From assembly GCA_028284145.1 (NCBI GenBank), contig JANQSH010000036.1:1-63314 (forward strand): a stretch of DNA of 63,314 nucleotides, written 5' to 3'. Both the position numbers and the translations under genes were made by a program. The stretch comes from Planctomycetaceae bacterium (lineage in GTDB: Bacteria; Planctomycetota; Planctomycetia; Planctomycetales; Planctomycetaceae). A model generated the notes under the pieces. The model saw nothing but the letters and a program-made list of their open reading frames with translations, was not told the origin of the DNA and did no database searches. Below, piece by piece: positions 18,191-26,053 of this stretch. Position 1 is the stretch's first letter. The number at the start of each line of letters is the position of its first letter.

Positions 18191-18280
18191 TGACGGGATG
18201 ACAGGATTTACAGGATTGTCCTCTTGTAATCCTGTCTGACATCTCTTCCCTTCATTCGTGTATTTGGCGTATTTTGCAGA
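18191..18280. repeat. CAGGATTTACAGGAT-type repeat, copy C1
   Basis: GACAGGATTTACAGGATTG is followed by the inverted AATCCTGTCTGACATC, then TTCGTGTATTTGGCGTATTT. The same two modules recur at 21388-21500 and 38637-38740. This kind of CAGGAT repeat is known from intergenic regions of many environmental bacteria. Confidence 0.7.
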
Positions 18281-18348
18281 GCGGAACCGAATTGCACGAA
18301 CGATGTCCTATGTAATGAAGGATCGCTCCATTCAGAACCTGGTTCCAG

Positions 18349-18446
18349 GTGGTTTACTTTTTGGTGTAACGTCTCTGGCTCGTGGGGGCCTTTGTTTTCA
18401 GGCCAGGCGATGCCCATCGCGGAACAGAAGAAAGTAATACGCTTTA
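18349..18446 (-). repeat. Family A element, copy A3
   Basis: This minus-strand copy runs from GGTTTACTTTTTGGTGTAAC to GTAATACGCTTTA. The central stem is GGCCT/AGGCC. It lies 53 bases before hisC. Confidence 0.8.
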
Positions 18447-18499
18447 TTCAAACGGTGATACGGTGATATCGCGTAGCAGAGAGCAAAGATCGAACAGGC

Positions 18500-19573
18500 A
18501 TGAATCTATTTCGACCGGAAGTCCAGCGTCTGCACGGTTACGTTCCCGGGGAACAGCCGCAGGATGCGGGCTGGATCAAACTCAATACAAACGAAAATCC
18601 CTACCCACCCGCTCCGAAAGTGATCGCAGCCATTCAGCAGGCTGCAGAGGGACGGTTGAATGTCTATCCTGATCCGCTGGCCACACGATTCCGCAAAGTC
18701 GCTGCCGAGCTGTTCGATGTCGAACCCGATATGATTCTGCCAGCCAATGGTAGCGATGAGAACCTGACCATTTTGTTGCGGACGTTCATCAGTCCCGGCG
18801 AGTTGGTTGCGTACCCCTATCCCAGTTACATTCTGTACGAAACGCTGGCGGAGATTCAGGGCGGCAAGTTTGAAAGAGTCTGGCTGAATACCGACTGGAG
18901 TTGGAATGACACCAGAACGCAGTCGGTCGTAAAGCGGAGCAAACTCTTCTTCGTACCAAATCCGAACTCTCCATCCGGCAATGTCTGGAGCGATGACGAG
19001 CTGTTGAAACTGCAACCAGAGAAAGGTGTACTCGTCATTGACGAGGCTTATGCCGATTTCTCGGAACCGCACTCGCGATTGCATTTATTGCAACAGGATG
19101 GAGGGAATCAGCGGGTCATCACACGAACGCTGAGCAAGTCCTGTTCTCTGGCGGGAATTCGCTTCGGTTTCGCGATCGCGCAGCCCGAATTGATCGCAGG
19201 CATGCGGAAGGTGAAGGACAGCTATAATTGCAATACACTGTCTCTTGCAGCGGCGACCGCCGCACTCGAAGAACAGGAGTGGATGCGCAAAAACGTTCGA
19301 AAAATCATTTCCACTCGCAACCGTCTTGTGACTGGAATGAGGTCTGCTGGATTCAATGTCGTCGACAGCGAAACCAACTTCGTTTGGGCGACACGAGATG
19401 ATGGTTGCAGCGAGATCTTCGAGGAATTGAAGCTGCGCAAGATCCTTGTGCGGTATATGCGGTTCGATGGAACAATGGCGGACGAAACCATAGAAGGCCT
19501 GCGCATCACTGTCGGAACGGACGACGAAATCGATGGTTTTCTGAGCGCGATGACAGAAATCCTTGGCTCCTGA
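18500..19573 (+). CDS. hisC: Histidinol-phosphate aminotransferase
   Basis: This 357-residue PLP-dependent fold-type I aminotransferase converts imidazole-acetol phosphate plus glutamate to histidinol phosphate. Signatures are LNTNENPYPPAPKV at about 24-37, LPANGSDENLTILLRTF, the substrate-side stretch NPNSPSGNVW, the Asp-Ala-Tyr cofactor motif IDEAYADF near residue 180, and the PLP lysine in TRTLSKSCSLAGIRFGF near residue 213. Length is normal. hisB follows 261 bp downstream, supporting the histidine assignment over other aminotransferases of subclass II. Confidence 0.92.
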   Translation: MNLFRPEVQRLHGYVPGEQPQDAGWIKLNTNENPYPPAPKVIAAIQQAAEGRLNVYPDPLATRFRKVAAELFDVEPDMILPANGSDENLTILLRTFISPGELVAYPYPSYILYETLAEIQGGKFERVWLNTDWSWNDTRTQSVVKRSKLFFVPNPNSPSGNVWSDDELLKLQPEKGVLVIDEAYADFSEPHSRLHLLQQDGGNQRVITRTLSKSCSLAGIRFGFAIAQPELIAGMRKVKDSYNCNTLSLAAATAALEEQEWMRKNVRKIISTRNRLVTGMRSAGFNVVDSETNFVWATRDDGCSEIFEELKLRKILVRYMRFDGTMADETIEGLRITVGTDDEIDGFLSAMTEILGS

Positions 19574-19608
19574 CCAATCGGGATTTCCTGTTCGTGCAGG
19601 GTCGGGTG

Positions 19609-19782
19609 ATGATGGTTGTTCGGATTGCATCGGTGGAGGAATTGCGACTGGCTTACTGGGAGTTGAGAAACCGCGTCATCCGCAATGGTTTTCAGGCTTT
19701 GGGCTGCGACTTTTCCGGGCAAATAGAGGTGTTGCACCAGGAACCGGTTGCAGGTAACAGGGCTCGAAATAAGATGAAATAA
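19609..19782 (+). CDS. Possible small protein between hisC and hisB
   Basis: This reading frame of 57 residues (MMVVRIASVEELRLAYWELR at its start) is preceded by AGGG about seven bases before the ATG. The composition looks coding, with an amphipathic helix and few rare residues, but there is no family match and the frame is short. It may be a remnant of a longer gene. It sits between hisC and hisB and would be co-transcribed with them. Confidence 0.35.
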   Translation: MMVVRIASVEELRLAYWELRNRVIRNGFQALGCDFSGQIEVLHQEPVAGNRARNKMK

Positions 19783-19834
19783 CAGGAACCTTTAACCGCT
19801 TCCCGAGTTAACTGGAAACAGGTTTTCAAGCATC

Positions 19835-20419
19835 ATGCGTACCGCATCCATTACCAGAAAAACAGCCGAAACAGACATCAAACTGAGCGTCAACCTGGAT
19901 GGTTCGGGGGTGGCGAATGTGTCGACTGGCGTTGGTTTTTTCGATCACATGCTGACCCTGCTGGCCAGGCATGGGCTGATGGATTTGGATGTCGATGCCA
20001 AAGGGGATCTGGAAGTGGATCATCATCACACGGTCGAAGATGTTGGGATTTGCCTGGGCAGTGTGTTGAAGGATGCGCTGGGGGATAAGTCGGGCATCGT
20101 TCGGTACGGCAGCATCACGTTGCCAATGGAGGAAACGCTGGTTACGTCATCACTCGATTTGAGTGGTCGCATCTGGTTCGTGAATAACGTCGAATTTCCG
20201 ACGGAGAAGATTGGTGAGTTCGACACCCAACTGGTCGATGTCTTCTGGTCGGCCGTGGCACACAATGCGATGATGAATCTGCACCTCAATCTGCATTACG
20301 GCAGCAACAGTCATCATATTTCCGAAGGTGTTTTCAAAGCGACCGCGCGAGCGCTCCGCATGGCGATCGTTGTTGACCCACGTCAGATGGGTGTTCCTTC
20401 TTCGAAAGGAACGCTTTGA
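19835..20419 (+). CDS. hisB: Imidazoleglycerol-phosphate dehydratase
   Basis: This 194-residue monofunctional IGPD carries out the sixth step of histidine synthesis (imidazoleglycerol phosphate to imidazole-acetol phosphate). The manganese-binding His-rich motifs are clear: [14 protein letters not shown] at about 33-46, [18 protein letters not shown] at about 60-77, then [19 protein letters not shown] at about 134-152. Length is standard and no phosphatase domain is fused. It works directly before HisC in the pathway, and hisC lies just upstream. Confidence 0.96.
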   Translation: MRTASITRKTAETDIKLSVNLDGSGVANVSTGVGFFDHMLTLLARHGLMDLDVDAKGDLEVDHHHTVEDVGICLGSVLKDALGDKSGIVRYGSITLPMEETLVTSSLDLSGRIWFVNNVEFPTEKIGEFDTQLVDVFWSAVAHNAMMNLHLNLHYGSNSHHISEGVFKATARALRMAIVVDPRQMGVPSSKGTL

Positions 20420-20610
20420 AGAAACGTCAACAGTTATCGCGACTGTTGTCGGAAAAAAGTGGAATAAAGAACTTCCGAAAATTCCATGAATTTGTTGTTG
20501 ACGTTTTTCGATCAGCGGATAACCTAGGCTTTTGTCGGGCCTTGAACGAACGGCAGTTGGTTTTTCATTCAACATCTGTAGCCTCTTATTAAGTTAACTG
20601 AGGAGCGAAC

Positions 20611-20673
20611 ATGAATGAGGTGACCGCTGTCAGCACCGGGATTTTGCAGCGAAAGCGTTTGTTGTTGTTGTAA
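20611..20673 (+). CDS. 20-codon leader-like peptide with run of Leu codons
   Basis: GAGGAG stands five bases before an ATG that opens a 20-residue frame (MNEVTAVSTGILQRKRLLLL) closed by TAA. The last four codons are all TTG. Directly downstream, two CGCCTC copies and one GAGGCG, plus CCCAAG/CTTGGG, can form alternative hairpins (20677-20735). This resembles an amino-acid attenuator, but no biosynthetic gene follows within 1.2 kb. It may be an orphaned leader or chance. Confidence 0.35.
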   Translation: MNEVTAVSTGILQRKRLLLL

Positions 20674-21261
20674 TCTCCCAAGTCGCCTCTTCCAGATCGC
20701 CTCTTTGTACAAATCGCTTGGGGCACGAGGCGGTAGATGGGAATGGAAACCCCAATTTTCATTCACAGGAGTTGGTGTTCAAGTCGGCGTTTCTTTTCGT
20801 TCGCTTTGAGTTTTTGGATTCAGCGGCATCAGGTCCCGTAATTTTCGGCGCTCGTTGTATGCGCTGATGTTATTGCTGAAAAACCAAGGCGTACGCAAAG
20901 ATGTGCGTAACAGTTTCGCTTCCTTTGAGGTCCGCGGGGATACTTCCGGACAACACTTGAGCTTATGCCAATACGGAGGGCAACAGAGGTTATTTCGACT
21001 GTCGCTTAGCGAGAACACCAACCCAGTAGCAGGCGGCTGCCAAGGACTGATGGCTCGGACGGAAACGAGAAAGTTTGGGATCGCTTTTGTTGGTCTGTCC
21101 AACAGGCGTTGTCCGGTGGTTCCCCGTTTTATTTCCCCCCCAAATTCGACGTGGTGAATTCTCTCAACTTCACCAGAACTTGAATTCATGTTGAATCCCG
21201 AATTCACTGAGGGCCATGGCGACAATGCTGGTCCTTACGCAGCTTACCACACCTGGAACTG
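20674..21261 (+). other. Long intergenic stretch, no gene supported
   Basis: Apart from the hairpin-forming segment at 20677-20735, nothing identifiable was seen. A minus-strand open frame of 148 codons (20779-21225) lacks a ribosome binding site and any family resemblance, and was not accepted. Confidence 0.5.
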
Positions 21262-21356
21262 TATACCTTTTTGGTGTGACGCTTTCGCTCGTGGGAATCT
21301 GCGTTTGCAGGCCAAAAGACGATTTTCGCGCCATAGAAGAGCGTAATACGCTCTAT
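21262..21356 (-). repeat. Family A element, copy A4
   Basis: This minus-strand copy has the right palindrome GAGCGTAATACGCTC intact and central stem CTGC-GTTT-GCAG. It ends CGCTCTA. Confidence 0.85.
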
Positions 21357-21387
21357 TGCCGGGCAATGTTTTTTGCGATTTTGGCTT

Positions 21388-21500
21388 TCACCGCAAGATA
21401 TGCCAAACACTCGGAATTGGCAATGAGTTTCAGACAGGATTACAGGACGGGCAGGAAACCCCAATCCTGTGAATCCCGTTATCCTGTCTGATTTCTTCTT
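21388..21500. repeat. CAGGAT-type repeat, copy C2
   Basis: It contains CAGACAGGATTACAGGAC, then CCAATCCTGTGAATCCCG and TTATCCTGTCTGATTTC, that is, inverted copies of the CAGGAT unit. Upstream of them is a CGCAAGATATGCCAAACAC module related to that in C1. Confidence 0.65.
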
Positions 21501-21502
21501 TG

Positions 21503-21534
21503 AGGAAAGTCGTCGGCACTTTCCTGTTTTTTCT
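21503..21534 (+). terminator. Terminator-like hairpin
   Basis: AGGAAAG (21503-21509) pairs with CTTTCCT (21519-21525) and is followed by GTTTTTTCT. The stem is short and AT-rich, and no gene ends nearby, so its role is uncertain. Confidence 0.35.
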
Positions 21535-21559
21535 ATTCCGTGCCGTTCGTGATTGTTCC

Positions 21560-21590
21560 GGATTCCTGTTTTTGCGGGAATGACGGATTG
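21560..21590. repeat. ATTCC-GGGAAT (dRS3-like) repeat, copy D1
   Basis: GGATTCCTG, a TTTTT loop, then GCGGGAATGACGG resembles the widespread intergenic palindrome found in many bacteria. A related copy lies at 56964-57000. Confidence 0.5.
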
Positions 21591-21904
21591 AATTCGGTGT
21601 GGCAAAAGTAAAACAAATTGTCCCGACAGTTTTCTGCAATCCACTCTCTACATCACCTGACTCTCAGATTCTCCTCCGCTTTTTTGTCACTACGCATTTG
21701 ATATTCATTCGGCAAATTCTGCCACTTCATTTTGTGTCAAACTGCGCAAACTCTTCTGAATGCCCCGATTTTGACGGTTGTACTCAAGATATCGATTGCA
21801 ACGGTTCGATTCTGAATGATGAGGAACCATCCCCGCGATTTGTTCAGCAGGGTATGAGATACGAATTAAACCGATGACCGAATCGAACCAGGGCAATCAT
21901 CCAG
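21591..21904 (+). other. Region upstream of the flagellar operon
   Basis: The flagellar promoter should lie here. I looked for sigma-54 (GG and GC elements 10 bases apart), sigma-28 and sigma-70 boxes and found no convincing pair. Confidence 0.4.
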
Positions 21905-22681
21905 ATGAATTACGGGCTTTATCTCTCCGCACAAGGGGCTGATATTCAGTCAAAGCGGCTGGATGTCGTAGCCAACAATATGGCCAACGCGTCCACGACC
22001 GCTTTCAAGCGGGATCTTGCCATCTTTCAGGCACACAATCCGTTTGATATCGATCAGGGGAACCCGAATAACCTGCCGGAAGAATTGGCCGACATGACCG
22101 GTGGCATCACTCTGTCGGAAGTCGCGACCGATTTCTCTCGTGCTCCGTTGATGCTGACCGGCAATCCGCTGGACATTGCCATCGAGGGGGATGGTTTTTT
22201 TCAAGTGACCGACGGGAAGCAGAATTTTCTCACACGCAATGGCAATCTCACCGTCAACTCGGTCGGCGAACTGGTCACACAGGATCATGGTCATGCCGTT
22301 TTGAACGAAGGCTCCGGCCGGTTTCTGATTCCCGAAAATGCCAGTGAAATTCAAATCTCTTCCAGCGGCGACGTTGCCGCATTTTTGAAATCGGAAGATG
22401 GTGTAACACGCATTCCTCTGGGGCGCATTGATGTCGTGAAGCCGGATCATCTCGATGCGCTTATTAAATCGGGTGCGAGTCTCTACAAGTCGCCCGGACG
22501 GGTGGAAATTGTCGAGAACGCGGCCATTCAGCAGGGATACATCGAGTCTTCCGGCACGAATCCTGTGACGGACATGATGGATATGATCGAAGCTTCGCGC
22601 GGCTTTGAAATGAACGTGAACATGATTCGATCGCAGGATGAAGCGTTGGGGCAGCTCCTGCAAACACTTCCCCGGAGATAA
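21905..22681 (+). CDS. flgF: Flagellar proximal rod protein FlgF
   Basis: The protein has 258 residues with the flagellar rod/hook N-terminal motif RLDVVANNMANASTTAFKRD at about 18-37 and the C-terminal coiled-coil motif at about 230-250 (MIEASRGFEMNVNMIRSQDE). The FlgE/F/G central D1 signature is GNPLDIAIEGDGFFQVTDGK. Because flgG follows with a closer match to FlgG, this paralogue is best called FlgF. No signal peptide is expected, since export is through the flagellar type III system. It starts a flg operon that runs to flgL. Confidence 0.85.
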   Translation: MNYGLYLSAQGADIQSKRLDVVANNMANASTTAFKRDLAIFQAHNPFDIDQGNPNNLPEELADMTGGITLSEVATDFSRAPLMLTGNPLDIAIEGDGFFQVTDGKQNFLTRNGNLTVNSVGELVTQDHGHAVLNEGSGRFLIPENASEIQISSSGDVAAFLKSEDGVTRIPLGRIDVVKPDHLDALIKSGASLYKSPGRVEIVENAAIQQGYIESSGTNPVTDMMDMIEASRGFEMNVNMIRSQDEALGQLLQTLPRR

Positions 22682-22727
22682 CTCCTCAGGCTGATTTTTC
22701 TCAGAGACAACGAAGAAAAGAGAGTCG

Positions 22728-23528
22728 ATGTCAATTCGGGCAATTCATACCGCAGGCACCGGGATGCAGGGTTACCTGTTCAATCTCGATGTCGTCGCCA
22801 ACAATCTGGCCAACGCCGGTACAACCGCGTTCAAACGTTCGCGAACGAACTTCGAAGATCTGTTCTACGAACACATCAAACTGCCCGGCGCGCAGGACAA
22901 TCAGGGGGCACTGACGCCGACTGGTGTCGCGGTCGGGTTTGGTTCCCGCGTGCAAAGTACCGAAGTCGATCACGGAGAAGGTTCCCTGTTGCAGACCGGC
23001 AGCAACCTGGACATTGCCATTGTGGGGGATGGATTCTTTCAGGTGCAGGATGGGGCCGAAATTCTCTACACACGAGCGGGGAATTTCACGCTGAACGCTG
23101 ATGGGGAAATTGTGACGACATCGGCAGACCGGGGGCGATTGCTTGAACCCGCGATTACCATTCCTCAGGATGCAACACAAATCGTGATCTCTTCTCAGGG
23201 CGTCGTCTCGGTGATGCAACCCGGGGCGACAACATTGACCGAAGTCGGGCAGATTCAACTCTCACGGTTCATCAATTCGCAGGGGCTCATCCAGCGAGGT
23301 GAAAACCTTTACGCGGCATCGGATGCTTCCGGCGCGGCACAAACGGGAAATCCCGATTCCGATGGCCGTGGGTCATTACGGCAGGGGTTCCTCGAATCAT
23401 CCAACGTGCAACCGGTGCGGGAACTGGTTGACCTGATTCAGACACAACGGAATTTTGAATTGAGCAGTCAGTCGGTACAGGCCGCCGACCAGATGCTGCA
23501 ATTATTGAACAACCTCAGACGATTCTAG
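22728..23528 (+). CDS. flgG: Flagellar distal rod protein FlgG
   Basis: The protein has 266 residues. It starts MSIRAIHTAGTGMQGYLFNL, followed by DVVANNLANAGTTAFKRSRT, matching FlgG including the N-terminal Gln-x-x-Leu-Asp/Asn region. The FlgG-specific insert GVAVGFGSRVQSTEVDHGEG lies near residue 65. The C-terminus SSNVQPVRELVDLIQTQRNF and the following SQSVQAADQML are the coiled-coil end. Length equals the family norm of about 260. A GAGAG ribosome binding site precedes the ATG. The stop TAG overlaps the terminal TA of repeat A5; without the insertion it would be TAA. Confidence 0.95.
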   Translation: MSIRAIHTAGTGMQGYLFNLDVVANNLANAGTTAFKRSRTNFEDLFYEHIKLPGAQDNQGALTPTGVAVGFGSRVQSTEVDHGEGSLLQTGSNLDIAIVGDGFFQVQDGAEILYTRAGNFTLNADGEIVTTSADRGRLLEPAITIPQDATQIVISSQGVVSVMQPGATTLTEVGQIQLSRFINSQGLIQRGENLYAASDASGAAQTGNPDSDGRGSLRQGFLESSNVQPVRELVDLIQTQRNFELSSQSVQAADQMLQLLNNLRRF

Positions 23529-23629
23529 AGCAGTTGACCTTATAGTGTGACGTTCTCTGGCTCGTGGGAAGCCTGTGTTTGTTGTCCTGGCGACGCTCAT
23601 CGCGGCACAGAAGAGCGTAATACGACCTG
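23526..23629 (-). repeat. Family A element, copy A5, at the flgG stop
   Basis: This minus-strand copy begins TAGAGCAGTTGACC at the flgG stop codon and ends AAGAGCGTAATACGACCTG, where the terminal CTCTA has decayed. It lies between flgG and flgA in the operon. Confidence 0.85.
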
Positions 23630-23657
23630 ATCCATAACTCAGAATCCATAACTCAGA
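23630..23657 (+). repeat. 14-bp perfect tandem duplication
   Basis: ATCCATAACTCAGA occurs twice in a row immediately after the right end of element A5. Confidence 0.95.
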
Positions 23658-23712
23658 TTGGGGATGGCAAAATACCGGGCCAAATGAATTGGTCGGAAGG
23701 AACTCGAAACGC

Positions 23713-25128
23713 ATGTCGAATACGTCAGGCAGAATGGCATATGTGCAACTGTCGAAAACAAAACTCATCATTTTACTGGGTGGTGTCATCCTGTTGCAGT
23801 CTCTTTCGGACCACGTGGAAGCGACGGTGATTCACATCCAGAACACGGCAACGGCAAATACCTCGTTTGTCCGTCTGGGAGATGTTGCCGTGATTGGAGA
23901 AACCGATCCAGACACCAGACGGCATCTGCAGAATTTGAAAATCGCGCCGCTGCCGGCAAATGGGCGGACGGCACGAATCGACTACGCCACAATCCGGGGG
24001 CGATTGGAAGCACTTGGAGAAAGTCTGGCCGACATCGAATTCACTGGCAGCAGTTCCGTTATAGTGACCGCTGGTCCCGACGCTCATCAGAATGCAAAGA
24101 ATGTTCGACCGAAAACGATTGCGGACTGGCAGGTCAAGCAGGCGGAAAAAATGCTGGCGGTCAAACTGAGTGAGTTATTTCGTCAACGCGTTCGAGAGAC
24201 CGGCCAGTTTTCGATAAACGTCCGACTGTTACCCGAAAATGTTGCTGCTGTACTGGCGGGCAATCCGCGCAGTCTTGACTTTCGTGGTGGCCAACCACCG
24301 TGGGACGCGTGGCAGCAAATCACGGCACGCTTTCTTGATAACCAGCAGAAGATATACGAAATCCCCGTACGATTCCGGATGGTCAAGCACCCCTTCATTC
24401 TGACCACTCGATTCGTACTCCCCAGGGGACATGTCGTTCGCAAGGATGATCTGACCTGGCGGCAGGTCGATCCGACAACGCATGCGTCTCTTGCCAGCAA
24501 AGCCATTTCTGATGCCGACTTGGTTGTCGGTCGCGAAACGCTTCGCACCATTCGTAAAGATGAACCGTTGCTGGTTGAGGATCTGCAGGAGGTCCCGCTG
24601 GTAAGACCAAACGACATTGTGACGGTCTATTCACGTCGTCCGGGCATTAAAGTCAAGCGGCAGATGAAGGCCCGCAAGTCCGGATCGCATGGTGATACGA
24701 TCACGTTGGTCACTTTGGACGGGCGTGAATCGTTGATTGCTCGCGTGACCGGCTTTCATGAAGCGGTTGCGATCGGGTCGGATTCCAAAACGATACAACC
24801 CACGGGGCGAAGTGCAGTGCCAACATCTCCATCACTTCACCAGACACCCATTGTTCCCGGTGTGATTCATCCCGGTGCGCGTGGAGTTTCGGCGAGTCGG
24901 ACAACGAGAGCTCCTTTCGTTCCAGACAGGGTGCAAATCGCCCCAGACAATGGGCAAACCCGTTATCAGCGCGTCTCAAATACAACGTCAGTGTTGAACA
25001 GTTCCGATTCGACCTTTCAGAATTTTAATCCGCACCAGCAACATTCCACACGTTCACTCAATGCGACGTTTTACGTGCCACGTTCGAGTGAACGCCAACG
25101 TACGATGCAACAACAGTTCGGACAATAG
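23713..25128 (+). CDS. flgA: FlgA, P-ring chaperone, with long C-terminal extension
   Basis: The product is about 471 residues from the ATG at 23713, with GGAAGGA about ten bases upstream. After a signal peptide (hydrophobic at about 17-33) come the FlgA N-domain and the SAF-type domain at about 240-355, with FVLPRGHVVRKDDLTWRQVD and VGRETLRTIRKDEPLLVEDL. FlgA is the periplasmic chaperone for FlgI. Family members are about 220-240 residues. Here the N-domain is enlarged and the last 100 residues are a Ser/Thr/Gln-rich, probably disordered tail. The TAG stop is formed by repeat A6; before insertion the frame ran eight codons further and ended in ATGA with flgH. Confidence 0.85.
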   Translation: MSNTSGRMAYVQLSKTKLIILLGGVILLQSLSDHVEATVIHIQNTATANTSFVRLGDVAVIGETDPDTRRHLQNLKIAPLPANGRTARIDYATIRGRLEALGESLADIEFTGSSSVIVTAGPDAHQNAKNVRPKTIADWQVKQAEKMLAVKLSELFRQRVRETGQFSINVRLLPENVAAVLAGNPRSLDFRGGQPPWDAWQQITARFLDNQQKIYEIPVRFRMVKHPFILTTRFVLPRGHVVRKDDLTWRQVDPTTHASLASKAISDADLVVGRETLRTIRKDEPLLVEDLQEVPLVRPNDIVTVYSRRPGIKVKRQMKARKSGSHGDTITLVTLDGRESLIARVTGFHEAVAIGSDSKTIQPTGRSAVPTSPSLHQTPIVPGVIHPGARGVSASRTTRAPFVPDRVQIAPDNGQTRYQRVSNTTSVLNSSDSTFQNFNPHQQHSTRSLNATFYVPRSSERQRTMQQQFGQ

Positions 25129-25226
25129 AGTGTAATACATTTTTCTGTGTCGCGATGGGCGTGTCAGGCCTGCAAACATAGTCCCCCACGAGCCAGAGAC
25201 GTCACACCAGAAGGTTAACCGCTCTA
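25126..25226 (+). repeat. Family A element, copy A6, between flgA and flgH
   Basis: TA ends are intact on both sides: TAGAGTGTAATAC at 25126 and AACCGCTCTA ending at 25226. Removing one TA and the element (99 bases) reconnects flgA to flgH with a four-base overlap. Confidence 0.9.
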
Positions 25227-25247
25227 TAAAGTCCTGCGACTCCAATC

Positions 25248-26003
25248 ATGAAAAATTTCATGCGATCAACTGCCATCAAAAAAAATATCACTCGGTGTGT
25301 GCCGGTGGTTATCAGTGTGCGCATTGTGGTATTGTTGCTTATGGTTTTCAGCCTGGGTGAGTTCGCAGATCTCGGCGCTCAGTCACCTTATCCGCCTGAT
25401 CCGGTTTATCGCACTACACCGGCACCATCCTTTTTCGACCAGCCTCAGCCGTTGCGCATTCGCGATTACTCCTGGATCTACATTGATCCACCCACTCCGC
25501 GTGTGATCAAAGTGCACGATATCGTAACGATTATCGTGGATGAAAAATCGGAAGTGACATTGAACACCCGTTTCAACAGGACAAGAAACAACTCGATTGA
25601 AGCGGAGATTGCGGAGTTCGTGCGGATCGGGCCGGAAGGCAATCTCGAAAACGCTGCGGCCAGCTCGCCGAAGATCGATGCTTCGTTGCAGGGGCGAATT
25701 CAGAATACGGGTCAGGTGACGGATCAGGAAGGCATTCGCTATCGCATCGCTGCGACGGTGGTCGATGTGCTGCCGAATGGAAACCTCGTCCTCGAAGCGC
25801 GCAAAATGATCCGCTCCAACAAAGATGTCTGGGAGTATTCTTTGACCGGCGTGATTCGCAGCGATGATGTGAACCGCGACAATACCGCGCTGAGTGAGAA
25901 CATTGCGAATCTGAATATCGTCAAGAAGCAGAGTGGCAAGGCATACGACAGCACCAAACGACGATGGGGGATCACACTGATGGATTGGCTCTCCCCCTTC
26001 TGA
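25248..26003 (+). CDS. flgH: Flagellar L-ring protein FlgH
   Basis: The protein has 251 residues. An N-terminal signal (hydrophobic at about 17-37) is followed by the FlgH domain: VHDIVTIIVDEKSEVTLNTR at about 88-107, then GRIQNTGQVTDQEGIRYRIA and VVDVLPNGNLVLEARKMIRS, and the end LSENIANLNIVKKQSGKAYD. FlgH builds the L ring in the outer membrane and is normally a lipoprotein. Here there is no Cys after the signal region (FADLGAQSPYPPDP), so lipidation is not apparent and the protein may be matured by signal peptidase I. It lies between flgA and flgI, as in many flg operons. Confidence 0.92.
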   Translation: MKNFMRSTAIKKNITRCVPVVISVRIVVLLLMVFSLGEFADLGAQSPYPPDPVYRTTPAPSFFDQPQPLRIRDYSWIYIDPPTPRVIKVHDIVTIIVDEKSEVTLNTRFNRTRNNSIEAEIAEFVRIGPEGNLENAAASSPKIDASLQGRIQNTGQVTDQEGIRYRIAATVVDVLPNGNLVLEARKMIRSNKDVWEYSLTGVIRSDDVNRDNTALSENIANLNIVKKQSGKAYDSTKRRWGITLMDWLSPF

Positions 26004-26053
26004 TGTGAAATTGATTCTTGAATTTGCACGACAATCGAAGACTGGAGTCACGG

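Noticed and set aside
18506..19084. Long minus-strand frame opposite hisC
   Set aside because: It is fully antisense to a clear aminotransferase gene and has no independent support.
20779..21225. 148-codon open frame on the minus strand
   Set aside because: It has no ribosome binding site, no family resemblance and a composition like non-coding sequence; it is better seen as part of a long intergenic gap.
21591..21904. Sigma-28 or sigma-54 promoter for the flagellar operon
   Set aside because: Partial matches to the GG/GC or TAAA/GCCGATAA boxes were found, but none with correct spacing.
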